Positions 34,954-44,457 of a DNA stretch of 64,000 bases are shown here, piece by piece (the stretch's first letter is position 1; each line of letters begins with the position of its first letter). The translations under genes and the position numbers were made by a program. The DNA lies in the NCBI RefSeq assembly GCF_004331915.1, contig NZ_CP036528.1, positions 696,567 through 760,566 on the forward strand, written 5' to 3'. The notes beneath the pieces are model-generated. The model made no database searches. It was given only the letters and a program-made list of their open reading frames with translations, and was not told where the DNA came from. This DNA comes from Ureibacillus thermophilus. GTDB lineage: Bacteria; Bacillota; Bacilli; Bacillales_A; Planococcaceae.

Positions 34954-36306
34954 ATGGGAAAATATTTTGGAACAGACGGCGTACGTGGAGTTGCAAATAC
35001 AGAACTTTCGCCGGAACTTGCATTTAAGATTGGACGCGCGGGGGGATATGTTTTAACAAAAAACGCAAAAGAAAGACCAAAAGTCATTGTTGGTAGAGAT
35101 ACGAGAATTTCCGGCCATATGTTGGAAGGAGCATTAGTAGCTGGATTGCTTTCGATTGGTGTAGAGGTAATGAGATTGGGTGTAATTAGCACACCTGGAG
35201 TTGCTTATTTAACGCGTGTCATGAATGCAAATGCGGGGGTTATGATATCTGCATCCCACAATCCGGTTCAAGATAACGGAATTAAAATTTTCGGGCCAGA
35301 TGGTTTTAAATTAACTGATGAACAAGAAGAAGAAATTGAAAAATTGCTTGAATCAGAACAAGATACACTTCCTAGGCCTATTGGTGCTGAATTAGGTTCA
35401 GTAAGCGATTATTTTGAAGGCGGCCAAAAATATATTTCGTATTTAAAACAAACAGTGGATGTTGATTTTGAGGGCATTCATGTGGCCCTTGACTGCGCAA
35501 ACGGAGCAACATCTTCTTTGGCAACCCATTTATTTGCTGATCTAGAGGCGGATATTTCCACAATGGGTGCTTCACCTGACGGATTAAATATTAATGATGG
35601 GGTAGGTTCAACCCATCCAGAAAAGCTAGCGCAATTTGTTTTAGAACGGGAAGCGGATGTAGGATTGGCTTTTGACGGCGATGGAGACCGCTTAATTGCT
35701 GTCGATGAAAAAGGAAATATTATTGATGGCGACCAAATCATGTTTATCATCGGCAAATATTTAAACAGCAGAGGGCTTTTAAAGAAAAATACCGTTGTTT
35801 CAACTGTTATGAGCAACATGGGATTCTATAAAGCGCTAGAAGAAAACGGAATGACGAGCGTACAAACGCCGGTTGGAGACCGGTATGTCGTTGAGGAAAT
35901 GAGAAAAAATGATTACAACTTAGGCGGCGAACAATCCGGCCACATCGTTTTCCTTGACTACAATACAACGGGTGACGGTATGCTGACAGCGATTCAATTA
36001 GTGAGCATTATGAAATTGACTGGAAAACCGTTATCCGAACTAGCATCAGAAATGAAAGTGTATCCTCAGCGCTTAGTCAATGTTCGGGTAGCAGATAAAC
36101 ATAAAGTAAAAGAAAATCCAAAAGTACAAGAGGCCATTAAAGAAGTGGAAAACGTACTTGGCACGAATGGCCGTGTGTTAGTTCGCCCTTCTGGTACGGA
36201 ACCATTAGTCCGAGTAATGGTAGAGGCGCCGACAGAAGAAGAATGTGAAAGCTACGCAAACCGCATCGCAGAAGTGGTTAAAAAAGAATTAGGTTTAGCT
36301 GAATAA
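34954..36306 (+). CDS. glmM: Phosphoglucosamine mutase
   Basis: Interconverts glucosamine-6-phosphate and glucosamine-1-phosphate for peptidoglycan precursors. 450 residues. Start [12 protein letters not shown] at 34954 with GGAGAG upstream; the frame is open further back to 34891 without a site. The active-site phosphoserine is in [15 protein letters not shown]. The metal loop is [11 protein letters not shown], sugar recognition GGEQSGH and phosphate binding [12 protein letters not shown]. Confidence 0.95.
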   Translation: MGKYFGTDGVRGVANTELSPELAFKIGRAGGYVLTKNAKERPKVIVGRDTRISGHMLEGALVAGLLSIGVEVMRLGVISTPGVAYLTRVMNANAGVMISASHNPVQDNGIKIFGPDGFKLTDEQEEEIEKLLESEQDTLPRPIGAELGSVSDYFEGGQKYISYLKQTVDVDFEGIHVALDCANGATSSLATHLFADLEADISTMGASPDGLNINDGVGSTHPEKLAQFVLEREADVGLAFDGDGDRLIAVDEKGNIIDGDQIMFIIGKYLNSRGLLKKNTVVSTVMSNMGFYKALEENGMTSVQTPVGDRYVVEEMRKNDYNLGGEQSGHIVFLDYNTTGDGMLTAIQLVSIMKLTGKPLSELASEMKVYPQRLVNVRVADKHKVKENPKVQEAIKEVENVLGTNGRVLVRPSGTEPLVRVMVEAPTEEECESYANRIAEVVKKELGLAE

Positions 36307-36313
36307 GGAGTGA

Positions 36314-36360
36314 GACTGTGCAGATATTCATGTAGGTGGATATTCTGCACAGTTTTTTTC
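36314..36360 (+). terminator. Terminator of the cdaA-cdaR-glmM operon
   Basis: ACTGTGCAGATATTC pairs imperfectly with GGATATTCTGCACAGT (internal mismatch), followed by TTTTTTC, 8 bp after the glmM stop. Confidence 0.85.
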
Positions 36361-36485
36361 TGAAGGAAAATATTCACAAACGGCAAGCTCCTCCATTTCC
36401 CTGAACGAATTCCACAGGAGTTGATTATTTGAATCCGGAATAGGCAATAGTAAAAATGTGAAATCTCAAAGGGAGTGGTGATTAT

Positions 36486-37013
36486 ATGGCAAAAGTTGCA
36501 ACGCTAATTACCGATTTGTTTGAAGATGTCGAATTTACAAGTCCTAAAGAAGCTTTAGAAAATGCTGGTCATACCATTGTGACCATTGATAAAGAAGGCA
36601 ACAAAACAGTAAAAGGAAAAAGGGGAGCCAAAGTAGATATTGATTATGGCATTGAAGAAGTAAATCCGGATGATTTTGATGCTTTGTTCATCCCCGGCGG
36701 ATTTTCACCGGACCTTTTGCGAGATGATGACCGCATCGTAGATTTTGTAAAAGCATTTATGAAAGCCAATAAATTTGTATTTGCCATTTGCCACGGGCCG
36801 CAGCTTTTAATTTCCGCAAGAGAATTGGAAGGACGTGACGTGACAGGCTATAAATCCATTCGAGTGGATTTAGAAAATGCCGGTGCCAAATTCCATGATG
36901 AACCGGTTGTAGTTTGCAGAAATCAATTAGTCACAAGCAGAACACCAGATGATTTGCCTGAATTTAATAGGGAAATCGTCAATTTATTAAAAGAGAAAGA
37001 GTTTCAGGAATAA
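36486..37013 (+). CDS. DJ-1/PfpI-family protein
   Basis: 175 residues, class I glutamine amidotransferase-like fold. The nucleophile elbow is AICHGPQLL (Cys about 101 followed by His), with Glu in LFEDVEFTSP and the FIPGGFSPDLLR block. Relatives in Bacillus are general stress proteins and deglycase-like enzymes. It stands alone between glmM and glmS with GGGAGTGG upstream. A role against sugar-derived glycation beside amino-sugar genes is tempting but not shown. Confidence 0.87.
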   Translation: MAKVATLITDLFEDVEFTSPKEALENAGHTIVTIDKEGNKTVKGKRGAKVDIDYGIEEVNPDDFDALFIPGGFSPDLLRDDDRIVDFVKAFMKANKFVFAICHGPQLLISARELEGRDVTGYKSIRVDLENAGAKFHDEPVVVCRNQLVTSRTPDDLPEFNREIVNLLKEKEFQE

Positions 37014-37033
37014 TAATGTTCTAATACTTTTTT

Positions 37034-37318
37034 GAGGCTGGGACATAAACAAAAAATGAAAGGGGCAGTTGAAAGAGTTTTGATAAACAATTGAACTAAC
37101 GAAAAATTGATTGAAGTGACGGGGCAAGTTTCTGTCGCGCACGCTTAGTCGCAAAGCGGAGCAAGCTCAAGGAAGTAAATTCAAAGCTTTCCTGCGACGA
37201 GCCCTCTCGAGACCACGAGGAGCAAAGGAATGACTCAGAGGAGAGTCTAGCCGGGCCCGCGGAAAGCGTCCCCGGAACGGAAATCAATTTTAATAATTTT
37301 TAGATTTGTCCCAACCTC
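37034..37318. repeat. Hairpin-ended intergenic element, full-length copy
   Basis: 285 bp with inverted ends GAGGCTGGGACATAA and TTTGTCCCAACCTC. The interior has a GC-rich block (CGACGAGCC, CCGGGCCCGCGGAAAGCG) unlike the A+T-rich surroundings. The copy at 10246 shares both outer parts but lacks the middle ~125 bp. No coding frame is evident. It resembles a small non-autonomous repeat; function unknown. Confidence 0.75.
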
Positions 37319-37359
37319 AGTTGATCCATAGAAAATTTAGTAATGATTTTTGTAAATCG

Positions 37360-37388
37360 TTGACGGATAGCAGCATATTCTGTATTAT
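37360..37388 (+). promoter_or_regulatory. glmS promoter
   Basis: TTGACG (37360-37365) and TATTAT (37383-37388) are 17 bp apart, about 110 bp before the ribozyme. Confidence 0.75.
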
Positions 37389-37498
37389 GAAGGGTGTTTG
37401 ATTTTTTTTTAAACACACTTCTAATATTTTACAAAAATTGCACAGCGCGACAAAGGAGGGTAGTGACGCGCTATATAAAACCAGTGGAAAATAATTAT

Positions 37499-37662
37499 AG
37501 CGCCCGGACTAAGGAAATCGGACGTTCAATCCTTAGTTGACGAGGAGGAGGTTTATCGAGTTTTCGGCGGGTACCTCCCGACCGCATTGCCCGGTCGTAA
37601 TTTCGTTCTTAAAACATAAAAGCGATTTTATGGACAAAGGAACGAAAAGGCAATACGAAAAA
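37499..37662 (+). ncRNA. glmS ribozyme-riboswitch
   Basis: The conserved core AGCGCCCGGACTAAGG, GACGAGGAGGAGGTTTATCG, TTTTCGGCGGGTACCTCCCG and the P3-P4 part (GACCGC / CGGTCG, TTTCGTTC / GAACGAAA) match the glmS ribozyme. Self-cleavage is expected between A37499 and G37500 when glucosamine-6-phosphate binds, leading to mRNA decay. A further hairpin (CCTACAT / ATGTAGG, about 37686-37752) lies before the coding region. Confidence 0.93.
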
Positions 37663-37813
37663 ATATTAATAAAGCGGTATCAATCCTACATCTCTTTTTT
37701 GAATGGATTGAATTAATCAGAATTCAACGGCAAAAAAGAGGCAAATGTAGGGAAGTTTTTTATTGTCTTTTTCAAAATCTATAAAGATATCGCTTGCAAT
37801 TGGAGGAATATCT

Positions 37814-39616
37814 ATGTGTGGAATTGTCGGATTTAATGGCAGTTTAGATGCCAAAGAAATCTTAATTAGAGGACTAGAAAAATTAGAATACCGCGGCTAT
37901 GATTCAGCAGGGATTGCTCTTTTAAATGAAAATGGCGTTACAGTTTTTAAAGATAAAGGCAGAATAGCTCACTTGCGTGAAATCGTGGATGATCAAGTTG
38001 AGGGAACTATCGGCATTGGCCATACGCGTTGGGCGACTCACGGTGAACCAAATCAAGTCAATGCTCATCCCCATCAAAGCGCATCTGGCAGATTTACGAT
38101 TGTTCACAACGGGGTTATCGAAAACTATTACTTGCTTCAAAGAGAATATTTAAAAGATGTTCCAATGAAATCTGATACGGATACAGAAGTAATTGTTCAG
38201 CTTGTTGAATTATTTGTTAATGAAGGATTGTCCACAGAAGAAGCTTTCCGTAAAGCAATCTCACTATTACATGGTTCTTATGCCATTGCCCTTTTAGATA
38301 AAGAAGATTTGGATACAATTTATGTGGCGAAAAACAGATCTCCTTTACTTATCGGCGTGGGAGAAGGATTTAACGTTGTTGCTTCCGATGCATTAGCGAT
38401 GCTGCAAGTGACAAATCAATTTATTGAAATCCATGATGAAGAAATTGTGCTTGTGCATAAAGACAAAGTAGAAATTTCTACTTTAGATGGCCAAAAAATT
38501 GAACGCAATCCATATACAGTCGAGCTTGATGCAAGCGATGCCGAAAAAGGAACATATCCTCATTACATGCTGAAAGAAATGGATGAACAACCTGGTGTCG
38601 TTCGAAAAATTATTCAACAATACACGAATGATGCTGGCGAATTGATCGTTGATGAAGCAATATTAACGGCATTGAAAAATGCAGATCGACTCTATATTAT
38701 TGCAGCGGGCACGAGCTATCATGCAGGGCTTGTTGGGAAACAATATTTTGAAAAACTTGCATGTATTCCAGTGGAAGTGCACATTTCAAGCGAATTCGGT
38801 TATAACATTCCTTTGCTTTCTGAAAAACCGCTGTTCATCTTCATTTCCCAATCAGGGGAAACAGCTGACAGCAGACAAGTGCTTGTGAAAGTGAAAAAAA
38901 TGGGCCATCCAACTTTGACGATTACAAACGTAGCAGGCTCTACTCTTTCCCGTGAAGCGGATTACACATTGCTTCTTCATGCTGGCCCTGAAATTGCAGT
39001 TGCGTCAACAAAAGCTTATATTGCACAGCTTGCAGTGCTTGCTATTGCCGCTTATGTTACTGGAAAAAGCAAAGGAAATCAGATTGATTTCGATTTAAAA
39101 ACAGAACTTGCCATCGCTGCAAATGCAATTCAGTCTATTGTCGATTCTAAAGAGGAATTGCATAAAATCTCAAAAGAGTATTTAGAAACTACGCGAAATG
39201 CCTTCTTTATCGGACGCAATATCGATTATTATGTAAGTTTGGAAGGCGCTCTAAAACTAAAAGAAATTTCATATATCCAAGCGGAAGGTTTTGCCGGCGG
39301 GGAGTTGAAGCATGGAACAATTGCGTTGATTGAAAAAGGAACGCCTGTCTTTGCCCTTGTTACGCAAGAGCCAGTGGCATTAAACATCCGCGGCAACGTA
39401 AAAGAAGTGGTAACCCGTGGAGCCAATGCATGCGTGATTTCCATGGAAGGTCTAGATGAGCACGATGACCGCCTTGTCATTCCGAAAGTTCATCAATTGC
39501 TAACGCCGATGGTTTCTGTCGTGCCACTCCAATTTATTAGCTACTATGCAGCTCTTGACCGCGGCTGCGATGTCGACAAACCACGAAACTTAGCAAAATC
39601 CGTAACCGTAGAATAA
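37814..39616 (+). CDS. glmS: Glutamine-fructose-6-phosphate aminotransferase (isomerizing)
   Basis: Makes glucosamine-6-phosphate from fructose-6-phosphate and glutamine. 600 residues from the ATG at 37814. That start is fixed by function: the enzyme needs the Cys after Met (MCGIVGFNG) as N-terminal nucleophile, and GGAGGA precedes it; a frame extending to 37763 is rejected. The glutaminase domain shows [11 protein letters not shown] and HNGVIENY. Two SIS domains show SQSGETADS and [17 protein letters not shown]. Ends [13 protein letters not shown], the conserved C-terminus. Confidence 0.96.
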   Translation: MCGIVGFNGSLDAKEILIRGLEKLEYRGYDSAGIALLNENGVTVFKDKGRIAHLREIVDDQVEGTIGIGHTRWATHGEPNQVNAHPHQSASGRFTIVHNGVIENYYLLQREYLKDVPMKSDTDTEVIVQLVELFVNEGLSTEEAFRKAISLLHGSYAIALLDKEDLDTIYVAKNRSPLLIGVGEGFNVVASDALAMLQVTNQFIEIHDEEIVLVHKDKVEISTLDGQKIERNPYTVELDASDAEKGTYPHYMLKEMDEQPGVVRKIIQQYTNDAGELIVDEAILTALKNADRLYIIAAGTSYHAGLVGKQYFEKLACIPVEVHISSEFGYNIPLLSEKPLFIFISQSGETADSRQVLVKVKKMGHPTLTITNVAGSTLSREADYTLLLHAGPEIAVASTKAYIAQLAVLAIAAYVTGKSKGNQIDFDLKTELAIAANAIQSIVDSKEELHKISKEYLETTRNAFFIGRNIDYYVSLEGALKLKEISYIQAEGFAGGELKHGTIALIEKGTPVFALVTQEPVALNIRGNVKEVVTRGANACVISMEGLDEHDDRLVIPKVHQLLTPMVSVVPLQFISYYAALDRGCDVDKPRNLAKSVTVE

Positions 39617-39633
39617 ATAAAGTAATCAAAAAA

Positions 39634-39812
39634 GGGGGCGTCTGAAAAGTTGAGACGTCCCCTTTGCGGCTTTAGCTAGTGCTTCGCCGCAGATAAATTG
39701 CGACAAGGAGGCGCGTTTTGTGTCCACCGCAGGGAAAGTTTTTAAGAGGATATTACTATAAGAAGTAAGGCTGTTCAGAAAGTGTTCGACTTTCTGGACA
39801 GCCTCGTTTTTT
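39634..39812 (+). repeat. Hairpin-bounded ~180-bp element, copy B (after glmS)
   Basis: Begins 18 bp after the glmS stop in the same orientation as copy A and nearly identical to it. The three hairpins and core are intact, followed by TTTTTTATTTT. It probably terminates glmS transcription. The remaining part of the 356-bp gap up to 39972 holds no gene. Confidence 0.8.
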
Positions 39813-39972
39813 ATTTTAAAATTATTTCATCTACTGAATAATTTTCAACTTATATTCACATAGTTTTCCTGAGAATAGAGTGAAAAATTTTTAGTACGAA
39901 CATTTTTTCAGAGGTTTTTCATATTGCTTATTTACACTTCTATTAAAAATCAATATGAACAGGAGAAGATGT

Positions 39973-40527
39973 ATGAAATATTTGAAATTATTGATGGCAC
40001 TAACATTCTTTTTTACACTGATTTCTACGTCTAGTTACATTGCATTTGCCGATGATGATTTTGGGAAGCATCATGAGCATTACGAATGGGAGTATGGCAA
40101 AAAAGAACATATAGACGATCGCTATGAAGATGCAGGAGAAATGATTGGCTGGGGAACCGTTATCACATTTGCAGTGGCTGGGTTAATATTTCCAATGAGA
40201 AGATTAACAAAACCGATGATTACGACATTTCCGTCAATTAAGCAATTTTATATATCGATCACGAAATTTTTAGGTAAATACCACATACTGATTGGAATTG
40301 CCACTCTCATTTTAGGTATCAGTCACGGAATTCTCATGTACCTTCATGAAGGAAGATTAGAAGATGAAGGGGTAAGTGGGTTAGTATCAATAATTGTATT
40401 TACAATAGCTGGTGTTATTGGGTTGATGTTATTTAAAAATAAAAAGGTTAAAAGCTTACGAACAACACATATGACGTTAATCGCTTTTTCAATAGTTATT
40501 GGTCTTTTCCATATTTTCATTTCCTAA
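39973..40527 (+). CDS. Predicted haem-binding cytochrome b561/ferric-reductase-like membrane protein
   Basis: 184 residues from the ATG at 39973 (CAGGAGAAG upstream). N-terminal signal or anchor (LLMALTFFFTLISTSSYIAFA), then a histidine/acid-rich outer segment (FGKHHEHYEWEYGKKEH) and about four membrane helices. Conserved-looking histidines lie within helices: KYHILIGIATLILGISHG and THMTLIAFSIVIGLFHI. The paired histidines suggest b-haem, and the His-rich segment may bind metal. The family is not certain; it stands alone, convergent with the btu operon. Confidence 0.6.
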   Translation: MKYLKLLMALTFFFTLISTSSYIAFADDDFGKHHEHYEWEYGKKEHIDDRYEDAGEMIGWGTVITFAVAGLIFPMRRLTKPMITTFPSIKQFYISITKFLGKYHILIGIATLILGISHGILMYLHEGRLEDEGVSGLVSIIVFTIAGVIGLMLFKNKKVKSLRTTHMTLIAFSIVIGLFHIFIS

Positions 40528-40589
40528 AAATGTGAATTTAGTTGAGATCTCATTTGATTCGACAAGATTAACAATAAGTCGCAACTAAA

Positions 40590-40640
40590 AAAGCCTTGAT
40601 ACAGCCCAATTCTTGCTGTAACAAGGCTTCTTCTTTATTA
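40590..40640. terminator. Bidirectional terminator between convergent genes
   Basis: AAGCCTTG-ATACAG and CTGTAA-CAAGGCTT form a long stem, preceded by A-rich and followed by TCTTCTTT sequence. It serves the membrane protein gene on the plus strand and the btu operon on the minus strand. Confidence 0.8.
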
Positions 40641-41162
40641 AGATAAAGTATAGGATTTAGTATCAAAAGGAATTTCCTTCACATCGTTCAGCTTGTTAAC
40701 GTAAAGAGCCATAGCATGGGCAACGTTTGATAGAAGGCCGATAAATTTGAATAATAAATCGCTAACCGGGTTTTCTTTATGTACATGATACAAGGCGCGG
40801 TAAACAAGCTTTGCATCATTTCTCACACGATGCAAATGTAGTGCTGCCAGACATCCTTGTGGTATGACGAAATGTTTCATTGCTTCGCCCACTTGTCCGC
40901 TATAATAGTCGTACCGTGAGCTTAACCATTCAACATCTTCTTCCGTGATAGCCAGGTTGCCCCGAACAGAACCATTGGCGTGATACGTTAATTGCTGCAG
41001 GCGAATAAGATCATCTTTTATAATTTGTTCATGCTCTTTGGTTAAATAGGGAATCACCATGCCAATGCTGACAGTTAAAGCATCTGAAAGCACTTCATAA
41101 TCCACTTTGCAGCTTTTTTCTTTCATATAGCTATAACAAATATAACGTAAATCTTTTTTCAT
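40638..41162 (-). CDS. PduO-like cobalamin adenosyltransferase-family protein (first copy)
   Basis: 174 residues, last gene of the btuF-btuC-btuD operon. The region LAITEEDVEWL, FVIPQGCLAALHLHRVRNDA and the helical C-terminus follow the PduO fold, in which the corresponding motif reads FILPGG...LHxARTxxRRAER. The N-terminal ATP-binding motif TxTGDxG expected of PduO enzymes is absent and RRAER is replaced by KLVYRA. It shares YHANGSVRG and the altered motif with the protein at 44458. It may be a diverged ATP:cob(I)alamin adenosyltransferase or a cobalamin carrier. Confidence 0.7.
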   Translation of the reverse strand: MKKDLRYICYSYMKEKSCKVDYEVLSDALTVSIGMVIPYLTKEHEQIIKDDLIRLQQLTYHANGSVRGNLAITEEDVEWLSSRYDYYSGQVGEAMKHFVIPQGCLAALHLHRVRNDAKLVYRALYHVHKENPVSDLLFKFIGLLSNVAHAMALYVNKLNDVKEIPFDTKSYTLS

Positions 41163-41179
41163 TGAATTTTACTCCTTCA

Positions 41180-41968
41180 CTATGTTAATACATCAACAGG
41201 CATCATCTGTTTTTTCTTCGTTAAAGGTTCTTGATAAATGATGGATTTCACCTGAAATGTTTTGGCAATATTTTCAGTATTTAACGCGTCAGAAGGGGCA
41301 TTATAAGCCACAAACTTTCCATTTTTTAAAAAAATACATTGGTCACAAATGCGGGTAGCTAAATTGATATCATGAATGGCTGCTATGACCGTTTTTCCTT
41401 CCTGTACGAGAGAATGAAGAATGTCCGTTACAATGACTTGATAGTAAATATCTAAGTCAGAAGTCGGTTCATCTAATAGTAAAATATCTGTTTCTTGAGC
41501 AATGGCTTTTGCTAAATAGACAAGCTGCCGTTCTCCTCCAGATAAAGAAGGGACAAATCGATGTTTCAAATGGCTGATGCCGACTTGCTCCAACGCTTTT
41601 TTGACGGCCAGCTGATCGGCTTTCATCCAGCGGGAAAACCGTTTTTTGTGTGGATAACGCCCCATTTCGACCACTTGTTGCACAGTAAAATTCGTTTCTA
41701 ATGTGGTCGTTTGGGGCATATAGGTGATGCGTTTGGCGATTTCCAAAGGTTTCAGCTGTCGAAGGGACCGATTAAAAATTTTAATGTCTCCGCTATCAAT
41801 CCGATTAATGCCGGCCAAACATTTTAATAAGGTAGATTTTCCCGTTCCATTCGGTCCAATGAGGGCAATAAACTTCCCTTTTTCAACAGTGAAGGAAAGG
41901 TTATTAAAAATGGTTCGGGCATTCCGATGAAAGGTTAAAGATTGAATTTCAAGAGCCGCTTCATTCAT
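41180..41968 (-). CDS. btuD: Cobalamin-type ABC importer ATPase (BtuD-like)
   Basis: 262 residues. Walker A GPNGTGKST (about 37-45), signature SLSGGERQLVYLAKA, Walker B ILLLDEPTSDLDI and switch AAIHDINLA, typical of the FecE/BtuD branch. Overlaps btuC by 4 bp. Assigned to cobalamin by the riboswitch in front of the operon and the PduO-like partner; on sequence alone haem or siderophore import could not be excluded. Confidence 0.87.
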   Translation of the reverse strand: MNEAALEIQSLTFHRNARTIFNNLSFTVEKGKFIALIGPNGTGKSTLLKCLAGINRIDSGDIKIFNRSLRQLKPLEIAKRITYMPQTTTLETNFTVQQVVEMGRYPHKKRFSRWMKADQLAVKKALEQVGISHLKHRFVPSLSGGERQLVYLAKAIAQETDILLLDEPTSDLDIYYQVIVTDILHSLVQEGKTVIAAIHDINLATRICDQCIFLKNGKFVAYNAPSDALNTENIAKTFQVKSIIYQEPLTKKKQMMPVDVLT

Positions 41969-42993
41969 AAAAGTCCCTCCATTTTTTTCTGGCGCAATAT
42001 TAAGAAAATAAAATATGGAGCGCCTAAGAATGCAGTAATGATCCCAATTTGAATTTCAGCTGGGCGAATAACGAGGCGCGCGATTAAGTCAGCCAATGTT
42101 AAAAATAATGCACCACCTATCAGACTGGTTGGTATCAAATAACGATGGGTTGGCCCAATCAACAAGCGAATCATATGAGGAACAATTAAGCCGACAAATC
42201 CAATGGCGCCAGTCAAAGAGACGCAAACCCCTGTTAATAAAGAAGCGCTAATTAATAAAATGGTGCGTGTCCGTTGCACATGGATGCCCAAGTTTTTCGC
42301 TTCCTCTTCCCCAAGCAATAAAATATCCAACTGCTTGCGGTAGCTGAATATGAGAATATTGCAAAGGATAAAAGGGAGGATTAACAGCTTTACATCATCC
42401 CAATCCCGTCCATTTAAATTGCCCATAAGCCAGTATAGAATTTGCTGCAATTGGCCGTAGCTCGCGTATGTAATAATAAGAGAACTGCAAGCGGAAATGA
42501 ACGAACTGATGGCGACCCCTGTTAAAAGAAGAGTTAACATGGATGTTTTGCCGTTTGATGTAGAAATGATATAGACAAGAAGCAAAGTGAGGAGAGCCCC
42601 TAAAAAACCAAAGACAGGAACAAAAAAGGTACTGATATGGGATAATCCAAAATAAATAGCAATGACTCCTCCTAAAGAGCCTCCTGATGAGATGCCAATG
42701 ATGCCCGGTTCTGCCATCGGATTGCGGAATAAGCTTTGCATGACCACCCCACACACAGCTAAACTGGCACCAACAATGCTTGCTACAATGACACGTGGCA
42801 AGCGAATATAAAGCAAAATCTGTTCAAAGGTAGAGTCCGTTTCAAAATAGAAAAAAGGAAGTTTCGCCAAAAAAACTTGAACGGTTTCAAAAAAGGGAAT
42901 CGTCACGCCACCGAAACTCGTGGCGATGACGATACTGAATAGAAATAATATAAAACTGGCGATAAAAAAGACGGGCATTTTCAGTTGCTTCAT
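41965..42993 (-). CDS. btuC: Cobalamin-type ABC importer permease (BtuC-like)
   Basis: 342 residues with about ten membrane segments of the FecCD family. Blocks include RLPRVIVASIVGASLAVCGV, QSLFRNPMAEPGIIGISSG, the coupling segment LLGEEEAKNLGIHV and GFVGLIVPHMIRLLIGPTHR. Preceded by btuF with a 6-bp gap. Confidence 0.9.
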   Translation of the reverse strand: MKQLKMPVFFIASFILFLFSIVIATSFGGVTIPFFETVQVFLAKLPFFYFETDSTFEQILLYIRLPRVIVASIVGASLAVCGVVMQSLFRNPMAEPGIIGISSGGSLGGVIAIYFGLSHISTFFVPVFGFLGALLTLLLVYIISTSNGKTSMLTLLLTGVAISSFISACSSLIITYASYGQLQQILYWLMGNLNGRDWDDVKLLILPFILCNILIFSYRKQLDILLLGEEEAKNLGIHVQRTRTILLISASLLTGVCVSLTGAIGFVGLIVPHMIRLLIGPTHRYLIPTSLIGGALFLTLADLIARLVIRPAEIQIGIITAFLGAPYFIFLILRQKKMEGLL

Positions 42994-42999
42994 CTTTTG

Positions 43000-43992
43000 T
43001 TACTCCTTAGATAAAATCGCAGCCATTTCTTCTGCTCCTTCGATTACATAGTGGGAGGCAGTGGTTACATTGGCGCTGTCTAGCACATAAATCTTATTGT
43101 TTTTAATAGCTGGCACGTCTTTTAGTGCAGGGTCTTTTTTCCATTCTGTTACGAAAGCCGGCTCCCCATTGTTTGTAGTAGACCCCCAGGCAGTTGTAAA
43201 AATCACATCTGGTTTTAATTGAACCAATACCTCTTTTGAAATTTCCGGGTAGTCAGGGTAGGATTCGCCTACAATCCCCGCTTCCGATACAACATTAATT
43301 CCGCCGGCTAATTTAATCATTTCACCGATTGTGGTATTGTCTGTCACACTGGAGGAGTATTCCGTGTAATAAAGAACGCGGGGTTTATTTTCTTTTTTGT
43401 CCGCTTTTTCTTTTAATGCATCGATTCGTTTTTGAATATCCGAGATTAAGTTATTCGCTTTTTCTTGTTCTCCGACAATTTTCCCCAGCGTTTCAACGGT
43501 TTTTAAAATACCTTCAAAGGAAGTGTCATCGATGACTTGGAATGTTGTAATTCCGGCATTTTCTAATTGATTCAATACATCTGGATTAACGTAAGAAGGA
43601 ATAATCACTAAATCTGGCTTTAATGCTAAAATTTGCTCGGCTGTTACGGTTTCAAATTTCGTTTCAATTGAATCGGTTTTGCCTGCAACATTGGAAATCG
43701 CTGGATCACTAGAAATCGCTGTGACGCCTACAAGATTTTCAGAAGGTACTAAATCCACCAGCAATTCATCGACAGCTAAAGCAGTCGAAACAATACGTTT
43801 CGGTTTTTCCGAAATGGTAATTTCCTTACCACGGCCATCTGTCACCGTCAGCGGATAAGCCGATTGTTTAGCTTGTTCGGATGGTTGATTTGTCGAATTT
43901 TCATCATCATTATTGGCAGTATCGGTATTACAAGCTGTTAAAAATAATAAAAGCAATATGGGTAGTAGCAATTTGGTGAATTGATTCATCAC
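43000..43992 (-). CDS. btuF: Cobalamin-type substrate-binding lipoprotein (BtuF-like)
   Basis: 330 residues. Signal peptide with lipobox LTAC (about 18-21), a polar linker, then a type III periplasmic-binding fold with TVTDGRGKEITISEKPKRIV, KPDLVIIPSYVNPDVLNQL and a long helical hinge (NLISDIQKRIDALKEKADK). First gene of the operon, 170 bp after a cobalamin riboswitch, which fixes its ligand as a corrinoid with good probability. Confidence 0.9.
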   Translation of the reverse strand: MMNQFTKLLLPILLLLFLTACNTDTANNDDENSTNQPSEQAKQSAYPLTVTDGRGKEITISEKPKRIVSTALAVDELLVDLVPSENLVGVTAISSDPAISNVAGKTDSIETKFETVTAEQILALKPDLVIIPSYVNPDVLNQLENAGITTFQVIDDTSFEGILKTVETLGKIVGEQEKANNLISDIQKRIDALKEKADKKENKPRVLYYTEYSSSVTDNTTIGEMIKLAGGINVVSEAGIVGESYPDYPEISKEVLVQLKPDVIFTTAWGSTTNNGEPAFVTEWKKDPALKDVPAIKNNKIYVLDSANVTTASHYVIEGAEEMAAILSKE

Positions 43993-44057
43993 AAATCTCC
44001 TTTTCTATAAAATTTTTTATATGTTTAGTGTGGCCACACATTAAACCAAAATAAAAA

Positions 44058-44090
44058 GCCTATATCCCAAGTGGGAATACAGGCGTGAAA
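44058..44090 (-). terminator. Riboswitch-controlled terminator before btuF
   Basis: On the minus strand GCCTGTATTCCC pairs with GGGATATAGGC around ACTT and is followed by TTTTTATTTTGG. Located between the riboswitch and btuF; this points to transcription attenuation. Confidence 0.8.
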
Positions 44091-44161
44091 GCGTTAAAAA
44101 GCACAAAAAAGCATAACTTGCTTGCACCCGTTCTTTTCCCACCCGAAAAGACGTTTGCAAA

Positions 44162-44328
44162 GTGTTTAAGCAGGCTTCCTGACTCGGACTTCCTCTTACT
44201 CCTAACCCTTCCCGAATGTAACATTCAGTGGTTACTGTTAGTTTCATCCATCCTCACAGTAGCGGGGGCTGTACTAGATTTTCACTAGTTTTCCTTTTAC
44301 CTCTTCCAAGAAGAGCACTTAAACACCC
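44162..44328 (-). promoter_or_regulatory. Cobalamin riboswitch upstream of btuFCD
   Basis: Minus-strand leader with GTGAAAATCTAGTACAGCC, CCCCGCTACTGTGA and the B12-box tail GTCAGGAAGCCTGCTTAAAC. The closing helix is GTTTAAG / CTTAAAC. All blocks of the class are present. A plentiful B12 pool should shut off import. Confidence 0.9.
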
Positions 44329-44457
44329 TCGATATGAAATTAACTATAATCTAGCATAAATCATTTAATAAATGCAATAGTATAACAAAACTTTACATGA
44401 TTGCACCACATCGGATATACTAATCAGCAGTTTTTCTTTTTGGGAGGGAAGATATCT

